64,000 nucleotides of DNA from an uncultured Alteromonadaceae bacterium (GCA_947494925.1 CANLWS010000016.1:62001-126000), one strand, 5' to 3'. Positions 45,734 to 55,828 are shown, counted from the first letter of the stretch. Made by a program: numbers and translations. The notes: a model not told the origin generated them from the letters alone.

Positions 45734-45750
45734 GTTTTTGGAGCAAGGTA

Positions 45751-46209
45751 TTGTCACAACTCGAACAAAAGTTGACTGAAATGCTAACTGCCCCGGTAGA
45801 AGCCATAGGCTTTGAATTACTGGGTATCGAATTTGTGCGCGCGGGTAAACATTCAACTTTGCGCGTATACATTGACCATCCCGATGGGATTACGGTCGAT
45901 CATTGTGCTGACGTGAGTCTTCAGGTGAGCGCAGTATTGGATGTGGAAGATCCGATCAATACAGAATACAACCTTGAAGTGTCGTCTCCAGGTATGGATA
46001 GACCGTTGTTTAAAGAAAAACATTATCTTGAGTGTCTGGGTGAAGTGGTGTCTGTCCGCTTGCGCATTCCTCAGGGTGATCGTCGTAATTTCAAAGGTAA
46101 GGTGCTGGCTTGTGAAAGTGGCAATCTGACTGTGGAAATTGATGGTCAGTCACATGTACTGGCAATCGCAAACATTGAAAAAGGTAATTTAGTCCCGTCT
46201 TTTGATTAA
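45751..46209 (+). CDS. rimP: Ribosome maturation factor RimP
   Basis: A 152-residue factor for 30S subunit assembly. It starts with TTG, preceded by GGAGCAAGG. The N-terminal domain contains [25 protein letters not shown] and the family motif [11 protein letters not shown]; the C-terminal SH3-like domain ends in [12 protein letters not shown]. Length and motifs are normal. It heads the rimP-nusA-infB-rbfA-truB operon. Confidence 0.97.
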   Translation: MSQLEQKLTEMLTAPVEAIGFELLGIEFVRAGKHSTLRVYIDHPDGITVDHCADVSLQVSAVLDVEDPINTEYNLEVSSPGMDRPLFKEKHYLECLGEVVSVRLRIPQGDRRNFKGKVLACESGNLTVEIDGQSHVLAIANIEKGNLVPSFD

Positions 46210-46260
46210 AGATGGAGACCTGACAAGGACTTTCGTAAGAAAGTAATCCGTGAGGCAAAA

Positions 46261-47754
46261 ATGAATAAAGAAATATTGTTAGTGGCTGAAGCCGTTTCCA
46301 ACGAAAAACAAGTGCCAAGAGAAAAAATCTTTGAAGCATTGGAATTTGCAATTGCCAGCGCCACCAAAAAGAAAAATGAAGGCGAAATTGAAGTACGTGT
46401 AGCAATCGACAGGGAAACCGGAGATTTTGATACGTTTCGTCGCTGGATGGTCATTCCTGACGACCAGGTACAAGAAAATCCATTTGCGGAAATTACGCTT
46501 TCTGCTGCGCAGGTTGAAGAACCTGACATCGAGCTAGGTGGATTCGTAGAAGATCAAATTGAATCAATCACTTTTGACCGCATCACCACTCAGACAGCCA
46601 AGCAAGTTATCGTACAAAAAGTGCGTGAAGCTGAACGTGCTCAAATGATTGCTGAATACGAAGATCGTGTTGGTGAATTGGTGACGGGGACGGTCAAAAA
46701 AGTAAACCGGGACAATGTCATTGTTGATTTGGGTAATAACGCTGAAGGCGTCATCTACCGCGATGACATGCTGCCAAGAGAAACTTTCCGTCCTGGTGAT
46801 CGTGTTCGTGGATTGCTTTATGTTATCCGTCCTGAAGCAAGAGGCGCTCAGCTTTTTATCAGCCGTACTCATCCGAATATGTTAGTGGAATTATTCAGAA
46901 TCGAAGTGCCTGAAATTGCAGAAGAGACACTGGAAATAAAATCTGCTGCCCGGGATCCGGGATCGCGAGCGAAAATAGCGGTTAAAACTAATGATAAGCG
47001 ACTTGACCCCGTCGGTGCTTGTGTTGGAATGCGTGGCTCTCGGGTACAGGCTGTGTCCGGCGAGCTAGGTGGAGAAAGAGTCGATATCGTACTTTGGGAT
47101 GAAAACCCGGCTCAATTCGTGATTAATGCAATGGCGCCAGCGGAAGTGGCTTCCATTGTTGTTGACGAAGACAATGGCAATATGGACGTTGCAGTTGAAG
47201 CAGATAATCTGGCCCAAGCAATTGGTCGAAGCGGTCAGAACGTAAGATTAGCAAGTCAGCTCACTGAGTGGACGCTAAATGTAATGACGGTTGAAGACCT
47301 GAATAAGAAACATGAAGAAGAAAATTCTAAGGTCCTGAGCGTCTTTACAGAAGGGCTGGACATTGACGAGGACTTCGCATCCGTGCTGGTAGACGAAGGT
47401 TTCAGCACCTTGGAAGAAGTTGCCTATGTTCCTGTAAATGAATTATTAGCCATTGAAGGGCTTGATGAAGACATGGTTGAAGAGTTGCGTGAACGCGCTC
47501 GTGCTGCCTTGACGACACTTGCTCTGGCAAACGAAGAATCTCTTGAAGCCGCTGAGCCGAAAGAAGAATTATTGAATCTTGAAGGCATGGATAAACATGT
47601 CGCCTTTATTCTAGCCAGTCGTGGCATCACCGATCTTGAAGGGCTTGCTGAGCAAGGTGTTGATGAGATTGCTGACATAGAAGAATTAGACGAAACGAAA
47701 GCCGGTGAATTGATTATGGCGGCACGTAACATCGTTTGGTTTAGTGAAGAATAA
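46261..47754 (+). CDS. nusA: Transcription termination/antitermination factor NusA
   Basis: A 497-residue RNA-polymerase-binding factor for pausing, termination and antitermination. Domains in order: N-terminal domain (1-125), S1 (about 135-200, [17 protein letters not shown]), KH1 and KH2 (about 200-345, with [15 protein letters not shown] and [16 protein letters not shown]), and two C-terminal acidic repeats (about 365-495). GAGG precedes the ATG. Second gene of the operon, 51 bp after rimP. Confidence 0.98.
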   Translation: MNKEILLVAEAVSNEKQVPREKIFEALEFAIASATKKKNEGEIEVRVAIDRETGDFDTFRRWMVIPDDQVQENPFAEITLSAAQVEEPDIELGGFVEDQIESITFDRITTQTAKQVIVQKVREAERAQMIAEYEDRVGELVTGTVKKVNRDNVIVDLGNNAEGVIYRDDMLPRETFRPGDRVRGLLYVIRPEARGAQLFISRTHPNMLVELFRIEVPEIAEETLEIKSAARDPGSRAKIAVKTNDKRLDPVGACVGMRGSRVQAVSGELGGERVDIVLWDENPAQFVINAMAPAEVASIVVDEDNGNMDVAVEADNLAQAIGRSGQNVRLASQLTEWTLNVMTVEDLNKKHEEENSKVLSVFTEGLDIDEDFASVLVDEGFSTLEEVAYVPVNELLAIEGLDEDMVEELRERARAALTTLALANEESLEAAEPKEELLNLEGMDKHVAFILASRGITDLEGLAEQGVDEIADIEELDETKAGELIMAARNIVWFSEE

Positions 47755-47782
47755 GTCAGGTCAACTAGAGGAATATTAAGAA

Positions 47783-50392
47783 ATGGCAGAAGTCTCCATT
47801 GAAAAACTCGCCGAGAGTATCGGCACAGAAGTTGACCGATTAGTTCAACAATTTAAAGACGCTGGATTGTCCAAAGCGCCAGGACAAAGTGTGACCGAAG
47901 ACGAGAAACGTCAACTTTTGGATCACCTTAGTAAATCTCATGGTGGGCATGGAAGTGAAGCGCCTAAGCGTATGACATTGCAGCGCAAAACAACCAGCAC
48001 ACTAAGTGTTGGTAAATCAAAAGCCGTAAAAGTGGAAGTGCGCAAGAAGCGTACTTATATTAAGCGCAGCGAAGTAGAAGAAGCGCGTATGGCGGAAGAA
48101 GAAGCTAAGCGCATTGCTGCTGAGCAACAAGCTAAACTTGAAGCTGAACAAAAAGCCGCGGAAGAAGCGAAAAAAGCAGCAGAAGAAAAAGCCAAGAAAG
48201 CTGCTGAAGCCAGAGCCAAAGCAGAAGCAGATAAAGCTGCACGTGCTGAACAGGCGAAGAAAGAAGCGCAGGCTCGTCAAGCTGAAGAAACTCAATTGTC
48301 ACCTGAGGAAAAAGCTGAGCAGGAACAGGCGCGCGCTGAAGCTGAACGTATCCGTAAACAGCAGGAAGAAGAAACGCAACGTAAATTGGAAGAGGATGCT
48401 AAAAAGGCAGCTGATGAAGCCAGAAAACTTGCTGAAGAAAATTCCCGTCGCTGGAAAGAAGAAGAAGAGCGTCGCAAGAAACAAGAATCGGAAGAAGTGC
48501 ATCTGCATTCCAATCGATATGCTCAGGAAGCAGAAGATCGCGAAGACATGCAAATCGAACGAGGTGGACGCAGACGTAAAAAGTCCAAGAAAAATGCTGG
48601 TGCCGATCTGAAACACGGTTTCAACAAACCGGCTTCTCCAGTAGAACGCGTTGTGCGGCTGGGCGAGACTATCAGTGTAGGTGAATTGGCCAGTAAAATG
48701 GCGATAAAAGCCACTGAAGTTATTAAAGCAATGATGAAGATGGGCGAAATGGTGACCATCAATCAGGTGCTGGATCAAGACACGGCCGTATTGGTTGTTG
48801 AAGAGATGGGACACAAGTACGAGCTGGTTAACGACAATGCTTTGGAAGATGAGTTGTTAGCAGATACCGGTGACGGAGAGAAGGCTTCTCGTGCGCCAGT
48901 AGTGACAATTATGGGTCACGTTGATCATGGTAAAACCTCACTGTTAGATTACATTCGTCGCGCCAAAGTAGCTGATGGCGAAGCGGGTGGTATTACCCAG
49001 CATATCGGTGCTTATAGCGTTGAAACTGATAATGGCCGTATTGCGTTCCTGGATACACCAGGTCACGCAGCATTTACTGCTATGCGTGCTCGTGGTGCAA
49101 CAGCGACAGATATTGTCGTGTTGGTCGTTGCTGCTGATGATGGCGTGATGCCACAAACAAAAGAAGCGGTACAACACTCCCGTGCAGCAGGCGTGCCTTT
49201 AATCGTTGCTATAAACAAAATGGATAAAGAGGCAGCTGATCCGGACCGCGTGAAAACTGAATTATCTCAACTTGAAGTAATTTCAGAAGAGTGGGGCGGG
49301 GAGCATCAGTTTGTGCCAGTCTCAGCAAAAGAAGGAACTGGTGTAGACGCACTGTTGGAAGCTATTACATTGCAAGCTGAAGTATTGGATCTGCAAGCCG
49401 TTCCATCAGGCCCGGCAAAAGGGATCGTTATTGAATCCCGTCTGGATAAGGGCCGTGGTCCAGTTGCTTCTGTATTGGTTCAGGAAGGCGAACTGAAAAG
49501 CGGTGATATCCTGTTGTGTGGCGTTGAATATGGTCGTGTTCGAGCTATGCGTGATGAACATGGTCAAGAAGTGGCACTAGCAGGCCCTTCAACACCTGTA
49601 GAGATCTTAGGTTTATCCGGAGTTCCAATTGCTGGAGAAGATGCACTTGTTGTTCAGGACGAACGGAAAGCGCGTGAAGTGGCAAGCAAACGTCACATCA
49701 AACAACGTGATCTTAAGTTGGCCAAGCAGCAGAAAGCCAAGTTGGAAAACATGTTTGCCAACATGGAAGCCGGTGATGTTAGCGAGTTGAATGTTGTATT
49801 GAAAGCTGATGTTCAAGGTTCTGTTGAAGCAATCTCTGAGTCTTTGATGAAATTGTCCACTGACGAAGTAAAAGTCAATATTGTCGGAAGCGGTGTTGGT
49901 GGGATCACTGAAACGGATGCCAGCCTTGCGGCGGCGTCAAGTGCAATTGTTGTCGGATTTAATGTTCGTGCTGATGCTTCGGCGCGCAGAATTATTGAAT
50001 CAGAAGAGATTGACCTTCGTTACTACAGCGTTATTTATAATCTGATTGATGAGGTGAAGGCAGCCATGAGTGGCATGTTGGCACCTGAATTTAAACAGGA
50101 AATTATAGGATTAGCTGAAGTTCGTGACGTATTCAAATCGCCTAAGATTGGTGCAATTGCAGGCTGTATGGTTACTGAAGGTATTGTTAAGCGCAACAAT
50201 CCTATTCGTGTACTACGTGAAAACGTTGTTATCTATGAAGGTGAATTGGAATCCTTGCGTCGATTCAAAGATGACGTTCAGGATGTTCGTAACGGCATGG
50301 AATGTGGTATTGGTGTGAAGAACTACAACGATGTTAAAGTCGGCGACCAAATCGAAGTATTTGAAATTGTTGAGGTTCAGCGCGAAATTTAA
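47783..50392 (+). CDS. infB: Translation initiation factor IF-2
   Basis: An 869-residue GTPase that places initiator tRNA on the 30S subunit. N-terminal IF2_N domain (1-55), a highly charged Ala/Glu/Lys-rich helical stretch (about 95-240), a second IF2_N-like domain (about 285-335), and the G domain with G1 [15 protein letters not shown]2 GITQHIG, G3 DTPGHAAF and G4 NKMD. Domains II to IV follow. Length is typical for the family. GAGGA precedes the ATG. Long opposite-strand frames over the charged region are compositional artefacts. Confidence 0.98.
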   Translation: MAEVSIEKLAESIGTEVDRLVQQFKDAGLSKAPGQSVTEDEKRQLLDHLSKSHGGHGSEAPKRMTLQRKTTSTLSVGKSKAVKVEVRKKRTYIKRSEVEEARMAEEEAKRIAAEQQAKLEAEQKAAEEAKKAAEEKAKKAAEARAKAEADKAARAEQAKKEAQARQAEETQLSPEEKAEQEQARAEAERIRKQQEEETQRKLEEDAKKAADEARKLAEENSRRWKEEEERRKKQESEEVHLHSNRYAQEAEDREDMQIERGGRRRKKSKKNAGADLKHGFNKPASPVERVVRLGETISVGELASKMAIKATEVIKAMMKMGEMVTINQVLDQDTAVLVVEEMGHKYELVNDNALEDELLADTGDGEKASRAPVVTIMGHVDHGKTSLLDYIRRAKVADGEAGGITQHIGAYSVETDNGRIAFLDTPGHAAFTAMRARGATATDIVVLVVAADDGVMPQTKEAVQHSRAAGVPLIVAINKMDKEAADPDRVKTELSQLEVISEEWGGEHQFVPVSAKEGTGVDALLEAITLQAEVLDLQAVPSGPAKGIVIESRLDKGRGPVASVLVQEGELKSGDILLCGVEYGRVRAMRDEHGQEVALAGPSTPVEILGLSGVPIAGEDALVVQDERKAREVASKRHIKQRDLKLAKQQKAKLENMFANMEAGDVSELNVVLKADVQGSVEAISESLMKLSTDEVKVNIVGSGVGGITETDASLAAASSAIVVGFNVRADASARRIIESEEIDLRYYSVIYNLIDEVKAAMSGMLAPEFKQEIIGLAEVRDVFKSPKIGAIAGCMVTEGIVKRNNPIRVLRENVVIYEGELESLRRFKDDVQDVRNGMECGIGVKNYNDVKVGDQIEVFEIVEVQREI

Positions 50393-50417
50393 TACGCGTT
50401 CGCAAAAATAGACTAGC

Positions 50418-50464
50418 GAAGGCTGACGCCTGAAGAATGTGCAAATTCTTCAGGATCGGCCTTT
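50418..50464 (+). promoter_or_regulatory. Large hairpin in the infB-rbfA spacer
   Basis: A perfect 10-bp stem (CCTGAAGAAT at 50429-50438 and ATTCTTCAGG at 50445-50454) is nested within an outer 5-bp stem (AAGGC at 50419-50423, GCCTT at 50459-50463). It fills most of the 93-bp gap between infB and rbfA. There is no long U tract, so it may be a processing or stability element or a partial terminator. Confidence 0.7.
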
Positions 50465-50485
50465 GTTCGTTTCTAGGAGGTTAGT

Positions 50486-50899
50486 ATGCCAAAAGAGTTT
50501 TCCAGGACCGAACGAGTCGGTCAACAAATCCACAAAGAAGTCGCCAGTATTCTGCAAAATGAATTTAAAAATCGAGATCCAAGGCTTGGTCTGGTGACTG
50601 TATCAGGAACCGAGGTTTCGAGAGATCTGGCTCATGCAAAAGTGTATGTTACTTTTTTCGATGGTGACGAAGAAAAAACCAAGTTGTATATGAGTATTCT
50701 TGAAGACAATAAAGGTTTTGTCAGAACGTTACTGGCAAAAAGGTTGAGAATGCGAGCAGTACCTGCGATCAAATTTATGCAGGATGTATCTATTGCAGAA
50801 GGGATGCGCATTTCAAATCTGGTGACAGATACCCTGAACAAGGATAAAGAGAGAGCTGAAAAGGCTGGCAGAACAATTGGTGAAGATGAAGAGGAATAG
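50486..50899 (+). CDS. rbfA: Ribosome-binding factor A
   Basis: A 137-residue 30S maturation factor with a KH-like fold. Motifs: [44 protein letters not shown], and [20 protein letters not shown]. An AGGAGG ribosome site lies upstream. It is followed by truB 2 bp after its stop. Confidence 0.97.
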   Translation: MPKEFSRTERVGQQIHKEVASILQNEFKNRDPRLGLVTVSGTEVSRDLAHAKVYVTFFDGDEEKTKLYMSILEDNKGFVRTLLAKRLRMRAVPAIKFMQDVSIAEGMRISNLVTDTLNKDKERAEKAGRTIGEDEEE

Positions 50900-50901
50900 T
50901 A

Positions 50902-51861
50902 GTGGCTAGAAGACGTAAAGGCCGTGCTGTAGATGGAATGTTATTGATAGATAAACCTCTGGGTCTTTCTTCAAACGATCTTGTTCAAAAAATCAAGAGG
51001 ATGTTTTTTGCTGCCAAGGCAGGTCACACCGGTGCACTCGATCCTCTGGCCACGGGTATGTTGCCTGTTTGCCTGGGAGAAGCGACTAAGTTTTCTCAAT
51101 TTCTACTCGACGCCGACAAAACTTATGAAGTGACTGCCAAATTAGGTGTGCGCACAACGACGTCTGATGCTGATGGTGAAGTTGTATCCCGGAAACCAGT
51201 CCTGGTTTCTGAAGAGCAGCTAATGGAAGCCTGTGAAACCTTTAGAGGTCCGATTAAGCAGGTTCCATCCATGTATTCCGCTCTTAAGCACGAAGGAAAG
51301 CCACTGTATTTCTATGCCAGACAGGGCATAGATATTCCGCGTGAAGCAAGAGATATCGAAATTTACAAACTTGAGGTAACGCGATTCCAGGATAACTATG
51401 TCGACATGACGGTACATTGCAGTAAGGGTACCTATATTCGCTCATTGGTTGATGATCTTGGACAATTGCTGGGTTGTGGTGCTTATGTAACGCGTCTTCA
51501 TCGTACTCAGGTAACCGATTATCCAAGTAACAAGATGCTGACGCTTGAGGGCCTTGAAAACGTTGCTCGTGAATCAGCACAGTGCAAGGAACGGCCTCAC
51601 GATTTACTCGACTCATTGCTTTTGCCAATGGATATCGCTGTAAAGGCTTTGCCTGAGGTTAAACTGGAAAGCGAAAAAGAACCCTATTTCTGCAATGGTA
51701 ATCCTGTTCGTTCTGTGGCGGCACAAGAGATTGAAAAAGGGATGTCTGTTCGGGTGTATTCTTCTGTGTCGGGCCTGTTCCTTGGCGCTGGTGAAATAGA
51801 CGATGAAGGAAAAGTCGCGCCAAAAAGGCTGGTTGTCAGGCCGGCGACCGATTCGCAATAA
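50902..51861 (+). CDS. truB: tRNA pseudouridine(55) synthase TruB
   Basis: A 319-residue enzyme that converts U55 of tRNA to pseudouridine. GTG start with GAGGAA in the rbfA tail. Motifs: [34 protein letters not shown] (catalytic Asp), and [13 protein letters not shown]-type loop ([13 protein letters not shown] here), with a PUA-like C-terminus. Last gene of the rimP run. In many relatives rpsO follows directly; here 1.5 kb intervenes. Confidence 0.97.
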   Translation: MARRRKGRAVDGMLLIDKPLGLSSNDLVQKIKRMFFAAKAGHTGALDPLATGMLPVCLGEATKFSQFLLDADKTYEVTAKLGVRTTTSDADGEVVSRKPVLVSEEQLMEACETFRGPIKQVPSMYSALKHEGKPLYFYARQGIDIPREARDIEIYKLEVTRFQDNYVDMTVHCSKGTYIRSLVDDLGQLLGCGAYVTRLHRTQVTDYPSNKMLTLEGLENVARESAQCKERPHDLLDSLLLPMDIAVKALPEVKLESEKEPYFCNGNPVRSVAAQEIEKGMSVRVYSSVSGLFLGAGEIDDEGKVAPKRLVVRPATDSQ

Positions 51862-51880
51862 TTAACCTGAGGTTAATTAA
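51860..51880. terminator. Short convergent hairpin after truB
   Basis: AATTAACC (51860-51867) and GGTTAATT (51871-51878) form an 8-bp stem with a 3-nt loop between truB and the convergent minus-strand gene. It is AT-rich and weak, but well placed. Confidence 0.5.
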
Positions 51881-52596
51881 ATTCTAATGACTTTTTTATT
51901 GCAGGAAAGTTGCGGCGGGACAGATGGCGCATCAAGAGGCGGGATCACACCTGTCTTCCTCAGATGTTTCATTGAGGCTTCGAGTTTAGGAACAAGCCTG
52001 ACATGACGTTTATGAACGTAGTGATAGCTGGGATAACTAAACGAAGAGATAGGTGCAAAGTATATTGTGTCTCCGTTAAATGAACATAACACTGGTTCCG
52101 CCTCACTATTCAGACTAAAAAATACTTGAGCAATCTGTTTTTCCAGCATACGAGCAAGCAAATGTGGGCTGTTTTCCAAATGACAATTCAATTGATTGGT
52201 GCGACAAAATAATTCAGCACTTTGGAAGCCTGATTGAGCCGCGACAACTGTACTTTTACCTATTCTGCAACTTTCTTTTTCTAAGCAAAAGTAGCCAGAA
52301 TGAAAAAAGCGAATGGGTTCGTCTATCTTAGTCAGACTCGAGTAACTTTTGGCAACCATTTCAAAACGACCAGCTTCGGCATCTAACATACCTTGGTTTA
52401 CTAGCTGTAATCCCCTTTTGGAAGGGTAATAGACAAACTCCGGAGAAATTGACAGCGGTGAGTACAAAGCGATGAAAAAGCTCTCTAATCCTTCTTGGCC
52501 AGAATGATTTTTGTATGTTTCCGTTACATTGATCTTGTACGAAGAACTAAATGCATCCATGCTGAGTAGCATCAAAATGCTCATCAGATATCGCAT
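51877..52596 (-). CDS. Periplasmic solute-binding-protein-like protein
   Basis: A 239-residue exported protein (signal MRYLMSILMLLSMDAFSSS) resembling the type-2 periplasmic binding fold of the SBP_bac_3 (amino-acid-binding) group. Examples are the ordered strands PEFVYYPSKRGLQLVNQGMLDAEAGRF near residues 53-80 and IDEPIRFFHSGYFCLEKESC. Cysteines at several positions could form disulfides. No transporter permease or ATPase is adjacent, so it may be a stand-alone sensor or binding protein, as is common in this group. It lies opposite to the flanking truB and rpsO, interrupting their usual succession. Confidence 0.72.
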   Translation of the reverse strand: MRYLMSILMLLSMDAFSSSYKINVTETYKNHSGQEGLESFFIALYSPLSISPEFVYYPSKRGLQLVNQGMLDAEAGRFEMVAKSYSSLTKIDEPIRFFHSGYFCLEKESCRIGKSTVVAAQSGFQSAELFCRTNQLNCHLENSPHLLARMLEKQIAQVFFSLNSEAEPVLCSFNGDTIYFAPISSFSYPSYHYVHKRHVRLVPKLEASMKHLRKTGVIPPLDAPSVPPQLSCNKKVIRI

Positions 52597-52839
52597 AAAA
52601 ATGACTTTCTGCTTTTAATATTTGGTTGATGTTTGAATCAGATTACTCTTCTAATCGCCCACACACCAGAGGAATAACGTGTTATTTTCGTTATCGCTTT
52701 TCATATCTTCAGAATGGGTAAATATATTATACAACAAAGAGTTAGCTCAACCTGTGAAAAAGAATTTCTGGTGTAAGCGCTGTCACTCCTATAACGTTTC
52801 TAATCGGCCGATTACTTAAATCTAATTGCTTTCAATAAG

Positions 52840-52878
52840 TGACTTGACCGCCAGTGACGGACAACTCACCTTGCGTAG
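52840..52878. repeat. Dispersed repeat, diverged copy B1
   Basis: Reads GTGACTTGACCGCCAGTGAC and continues to CTCACCTTGCG, a diverged version of the unit at 40805-40851. Confidence 0.65.
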
Positions 52879-52894
52879 AAGAATTTTACGAAAC

Positions 52895-53136
52895 AAGAAT
52901 GTTGTCATCCCCGAGGTGCTTTAAGTCGGGGAACTTTTCGGAATTGCAAAGTTAATTGGGAATTGACTTGGCGGCCAACATCAGACAGCCATACTCAACT
53001 TGCGCATAAGAAGTTTTTCGAAACAAGAATGTTGTCATCCCCGAGGTGCTTTAAGTCGGGGAACTTTTCGGAATTGCAAAGTTAATTGGGAGTTGACTTG
53101 GCGGCCAACATCAGCCAGCCATACTCAACTTGCGCA
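52895..53136. repeat. Tandem duplication, 130-bp period
   Basis: AAGAATGTTGTCATCCCCGA at 52895 recurs at 53025, and both units continue almost identically through copies B2 (52963-53006) and B3 (53093-53136) of the dispersed repeat. Each unit contains the hairpin CCCCGA/TCGGGG (52909-52931 and 53039-53061). The few differences between units show a recent duplication. Confidence 0.92.
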
Positions 53137-53154
53137 ATCGTTTAATCAGAAATG

Positions 53155-53303
53155 TGATGTCTTGACTGCTAACATCAGACGGTCATACTCACCTTGCGCA
53201 AAAGAACTTTTTCGATTGGACACTTGTAGTATATGTTGATCAGACAGCTCAACCTACCAGGCAGTAAAACCTGTGGGTCAAGAAAAAGGTTTTTTGCACC
53301 TAT
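53155..53303. repeat. 149-bp composite element, copy 2
   Basis: Starts with repeat copy B4 (53155-53200), then AAAGAACTTTTTCGA, a variable core, and the 22-bp tail at 53282-53303, identical to the tail at 41042-41063. Same total length as copy 1. Its right end abuts the -35 box of the rpsO promoter. Confidence 0.8.
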
Positions 53304-53330
53304 TGCATTCCATCCATTGATCGCTATAAT
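53303..53330 (+). promoter_or_regulatory. rpsO promoter
   Basis: TTGCAT (53303-53308), a 16-bp spacer, and TATAAT (53325-53330) with a following ACGCGC discriminator, 66 bp upstream of the rpsO ATG. The -35 box touches the tail of the composite repeat. Confidence 0.85.
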
Positions 53331-53395
53331 ACGCGCTCTTTTCGACTTGGCTGAATTAGTGATCGGCAAGTCATCAATCTAATTTGGAGAAATAT

Positions 53396-53665
53396 ATGTC
53401 ACTAAGTACTCAAGAAACAGCAGCAATTATTGCTGAATACGGTGTTAAAGAAGGCGATACAGGTTCACCTGAAGTACAAGTTGCACTTCTGACTAACAAT
53501 ATCAACAAGCTTCAAGGCCACTTTGCTGATCACAAGAAAGATCACCATTCTCGTCGTGGTTTGTTGCGTATGGTTAGCCAACGTCGTAAATTGCTTGACT
53601 ATCTGAAAGGCAAAAACACTGAACGTTATCAGGATCTGATCAAGCGTTTAGGCCTGCGTCGCTAA
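53396..53665 (+). CDS. rpsO: 30S ribosomal protein S15
   Basis: An 89-residue ribosomal protein, the standard length. ATG 53396 is chosen because GGAG lies 7 nt upstream; an in-frame TTG 12 bp earlier overlaps that ribosome site. Motifs: [20 protein letters not shown] and [20 protein letters not shown]. It has its own promoter and a strong terminator, and pnp, which usually follows it, is absent here. Confidence 0.98.
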   Translation: MSLSTQETAAIIAEYGVKEGDTGSPEVQVALLTNNINKLQGHFADHKKDHHSRRGLLRMVSQRRKLLDYLKGKNTERYQDLIKRLGLRR

Positions 53666-53684
53666 GACGAAGCTCAGACTCTAG

Positions 53685-53710
53685 AAGGCGCTTTAAACAG
53701 CGCCTTTTTT
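53685..53710 (+). terminator. rpsO terminator
   Basis: GGCGCT (53687-53692) and AGCGCC (53699-53704) with flanking A and T form an 8-bp stem, followed by six T. Confidence 0.92.
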
Positions 53711-53764
53711 GTATCTGGAATTTAATAAACCCATTCTCTTAGCAGCCATTTGCAAACGAGTAAA

Positions 53765-53965
53765 TTAATCCTTTTCAATCAGCAGTTTCTTTTCGAGATT
53801 TTTCATGCGCAGCCACTTTATACTTTTGTAAATAACTACTGCAGATAATAAAAAGAACACCCAGTGATACAAGTTGTGAAAAAAGCCTTCACCGAGTAAA
53901 TGATCTTCATGAGCCAGACTGAAAGTGCTCAACAGTAGGGTTACAAATAGTAAAACAAATTTCAT
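53765..53965 (-). CDS. Small exported or membrane protein with His cluster, end of urease operon
   Basis: A 66-residue protein: signal peptide (KFVLLFVTLLLSTFSLA), a histidine-bearing short segment (HEDHLLGEGFFHNLYH), one membrane helix (WVFFLLSAVVIYKSI) and a basic tail. It lies 64 bp beyond ureG on the same strand, with a good purine-rich ribosome site (AAAGGAAAAAA). The His and acidic residues before the helix suggest metal binding, perhaps nickel at the membrane, but I do not recognise a family. It could also be an unrelated small protein. Confidence 0.7.
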   Translation of the reverse strand: MKFVLLFVTLLLSTFSLAHEDHLLGEGFFHNLYHWVFFLLSAVVIYKSIKWLRMKNLEKKLLIEKD

Positions 53966-54029
53966 TTTTTTTCCTTTATACCAAGTTTTTTACAAGCAGT
54001 AAGACAGGGGTAGAATTTCATAACATAGG

Positions 54030-54650
54030 TTATGACACATTCAGCATGCCTTCTGATTCAATAAATTGAATGATTTCAGTTAGTCCTTGTTGTGTTTTCA
54101 TATTACTGAAAACAAAAGGTTTATCGCTCCGCATTCTTCTTGCATCCTTGTCCATTACTTCCAGTGATGCTCCCACCAAGTCTGCAACATCAGTTTTATT
54201 GATGATGAGTAAGTCTGATTTAGTGATACCAGGCCCACCTTTACGTGGAATTTTGTCTCCGGCTGAAACGTCGATGACATATAAAGTCAAATCTGATAGT
54301 TCGGGGCTGAAAGTCGCACTAAGGTTGTCTCCTCCGCTCTCCACCAACACAAAATCAAGGTTTGAATGACGTTGTTGCAGTTCATCTATCGCAGCTAAGT
54401 TCATAGACGCATCCTCCCGTATGGCTGTATGAGGGCATCCTCCGGTCTCAACCCCTATGATTCTATCTCTGGCAAGCGCATCATGGCGTGTCAGAAATTC
54501 TGCATCTTCTTTGGTATAAATGTCATTGGTCACCACTGCCATATTGTATTTATCTCGAAGTGCAATACACAGTGATCTGAGTAACGCAGTTTTACCTGAC
54601 CCTACCGGGCCACCGACACCAACGCGGAGTACTTGTTTTCTCTTATTCAT
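54030..54650 (-). CDS. ureG: Urease accessory GTPase UreG
   Basis: A 206-residue SIMIBI GTPase that delivers nickel to urease. P-loop [20 protein letters not shown] metal motif in [25 protein letters not shown]-like switch ([18 protein letters not shown]), and NKTD. Last conserved gene of ureDABCEFG, 43 bp after ureF. Confidence 0.98.
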   Translation of the reverse strand: MNKRKQVLRVGVGGPVGSGKTALLRSLCIALRDKYNMAVVTNDIYTKEDAEFLTRHDALARDRIIGVETGGCPHTAIREDASMNLAAIDELQQRHSNLDFVLVESGGDNLSATFSPELSDLTLYVIDVSAGDKIPRKGGPGITKSDLLIINKTDVADLVGASLEVMDKDARRMRSDKPFVFSNMKTQQGLTEIIQFIESEGMLNVS

Positions 54651-54693
54651 AAATCACTTCTTATGCTGATTGAAATATTTATTCTGTCTTTTA

Positions 54694-55386
54694 TCAGGAA
54701 CGGAACAGCCTACTGTATTGTGTTTCATGCCAGGCACTGGCCATGGCCAACCCAGGTAAATTGCTGCCTAACTCATCATCTGCAATTGCATTCGCTTTAC
54801 TAATTGCAGGCTCAACCTGCTCAGCTAAGCTAAACAACAAGTTCTGAGCCTGTGACTGACCCAACGGAACGAGTTTGGTTGCTGCTGCAACCTGATTATC
54901 TATATATGTCCAGCAAAAACCGCTTTGTGTTGCACTCAGATCCAATTCGAAAAGGTAAGCAGCAAGTGAAAATGCACTGACAAAACTAACTTCGCTTCGG
55001 CAAATGCTGTCTTGATAAGCCGAAAGGTTCACTTCTTCCAATTGCTGCAATAACCGAATCAATGCTTTTCCCATTGCCAAATCTGCATACAGCAACTCCT
55101 GACTTTCACGGCATGCAATTAGGTGTTGATTCCAGTTGCTAAAGCTATCTAAATCATGTTTTTCGAGACTTTGATAAAGACGGAGTAAAAAAGGGATATC
55201 TGTATGAGCGAAAGCCTCATCTAAGGTAAATGATATCCAGTCGTAGGTACTTGTAATGTCATGGATCCATTGTCTTTCCACTGCATGTTCAAGCCCTTGG
55301 GAGAAAGCAAATCCACCCACGGGCAAATTGGCACTGCATAATTGGAGTAGTCGGCTTAGATTAATGGAATGCTTAGGACTAATCAT
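54694..55386 (-). CDS. ureF: Urease accessory protein UreF
   Basis: A 230-residue all-helical activator of UreG. Start set at ATG 55386 because it overlaps the ureE stop by 8 bp and directly precedes the conserved [22 protein letters not shown]; a longer in-frame start 69 bp upstream would lie deep in ureE. The [20 protein letters not shown] region is somewhat divergent but intact. Confidence 0.94.
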   Translation of the reverse strand: MISPKHSINLSRLLQLCSANLPVGGFAFSQGLEHAVERQWIHDITSTYDWISFTLDEAFAHTDIPFLLRLYQSLEKHDLDSFSNWNQHLIACRESQELLYADLAMGKALIRLLQQLEEVNLSAYQDSICRSEVSFVSAFSLAAYLFELDLSATQSGFCWTYIDNQVAAATKLVPLGQSQAQNLLFSLAEQVEPAISKANAIADDELGSNLPGLAMASAWHETQYSRLFRS

Positions 55387-55828
55387 GGGAGTGCTTGTGG
55401 CTATGGGTCCCGTAGGCACCTTGCTCTGGTTCGAAAATCGCATTGTGGCGCTCAACCGTCAAACCATACATCTGGGCCAATTCTTCCAATACGTGATCTT
55501 GCTTAAAGCGGACCCATAATTCTCCCACTTGCAGGGTTGTATGGCGGTTTCCCAGGTGATAACACACTTTGCTGAATGCAAGCCAATCCGTTGAAGTTGC
55601 TGTAGCAACGGGTTCGAGCTGGCCTTTAACCTCTATCATTTGGCCACACTCGCTTTCCAATACTTCACCAATTTGCAGCGGATTACCTCTTTCGATGAAA
55701 ATTCCTATTTCCAGCCCATTTTCTGTTTTACTTTTTATCCGTGCCTTTTTCCGCGTATCCTGATCCAGCGATAGTGAATCGGTGATTGCAGTGTGAATAT
55801 GATGATGTCGTTTATAGACTTGTAACAT
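55379..55828 (-). CDS. ureE: Urease accessory nickel metallochaperone UreE
   Basis: A 149-residue nickel-binding chaperone. The peptide-binding domain ([19 protein letters not shown]) and metal domain ([19 protein letters not shown] with conserved GNRH) are present, and a His-rich end (HSHKHSHD) fits extra nickel binding. It overlaps ureF by 8 bp and follows ureC by 15 bp. Confidence 0.96.
   Translation of the reverse strand: MLQVYKRHHHIHTAITDSLSLDQDTRKKARIKSKTENGLEIGIFIERGNPLQIGEVLESECGQMIEVKGQLEPVATATSTDWLAFSKVCYHLGNRHTTLQVGELWVRFKQDHVLEELAQMYGLTVERHNAIFEPEQGAYGTHSHKHSHD

Larger units (their letters stand above)
52597..53302. other. Repeat-rich intergenic region before rpsO
   Basis: About 700 bp without a credible gene. 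The left part (52597-52839) is plain AT-rich sequence upstream of the binding-protein gene. The right part is a mosaic of the dispersed repeat family and a 130-bp tandem duplication, described separately. It ends at the rpsO promoter. Confidence 0.8.

Noticed and set aside
45238-45750. A tRNA gene (Met or Leu) expected upstream of rimP
   Set aside because: No acceptor stem, T-loop GTTCRA or CCA-matched cloverleaf can be drawn on either strand by eye.
48017-48814. Long minus-strand reading frames opposite infB
   Set aside because: They lie across the Ala/Glu/Lys-rich coding region, and their Phe/Ser-rich translations are compositional shadows of the infB codons.
40805-53303. CRISPR-like array made from the ~46-bp repeats
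   Set aside because: Spacing is irregular (110 and 130 bp), some spacers are themselves shared or duplicated, copies diverge, and no cas gene is present.
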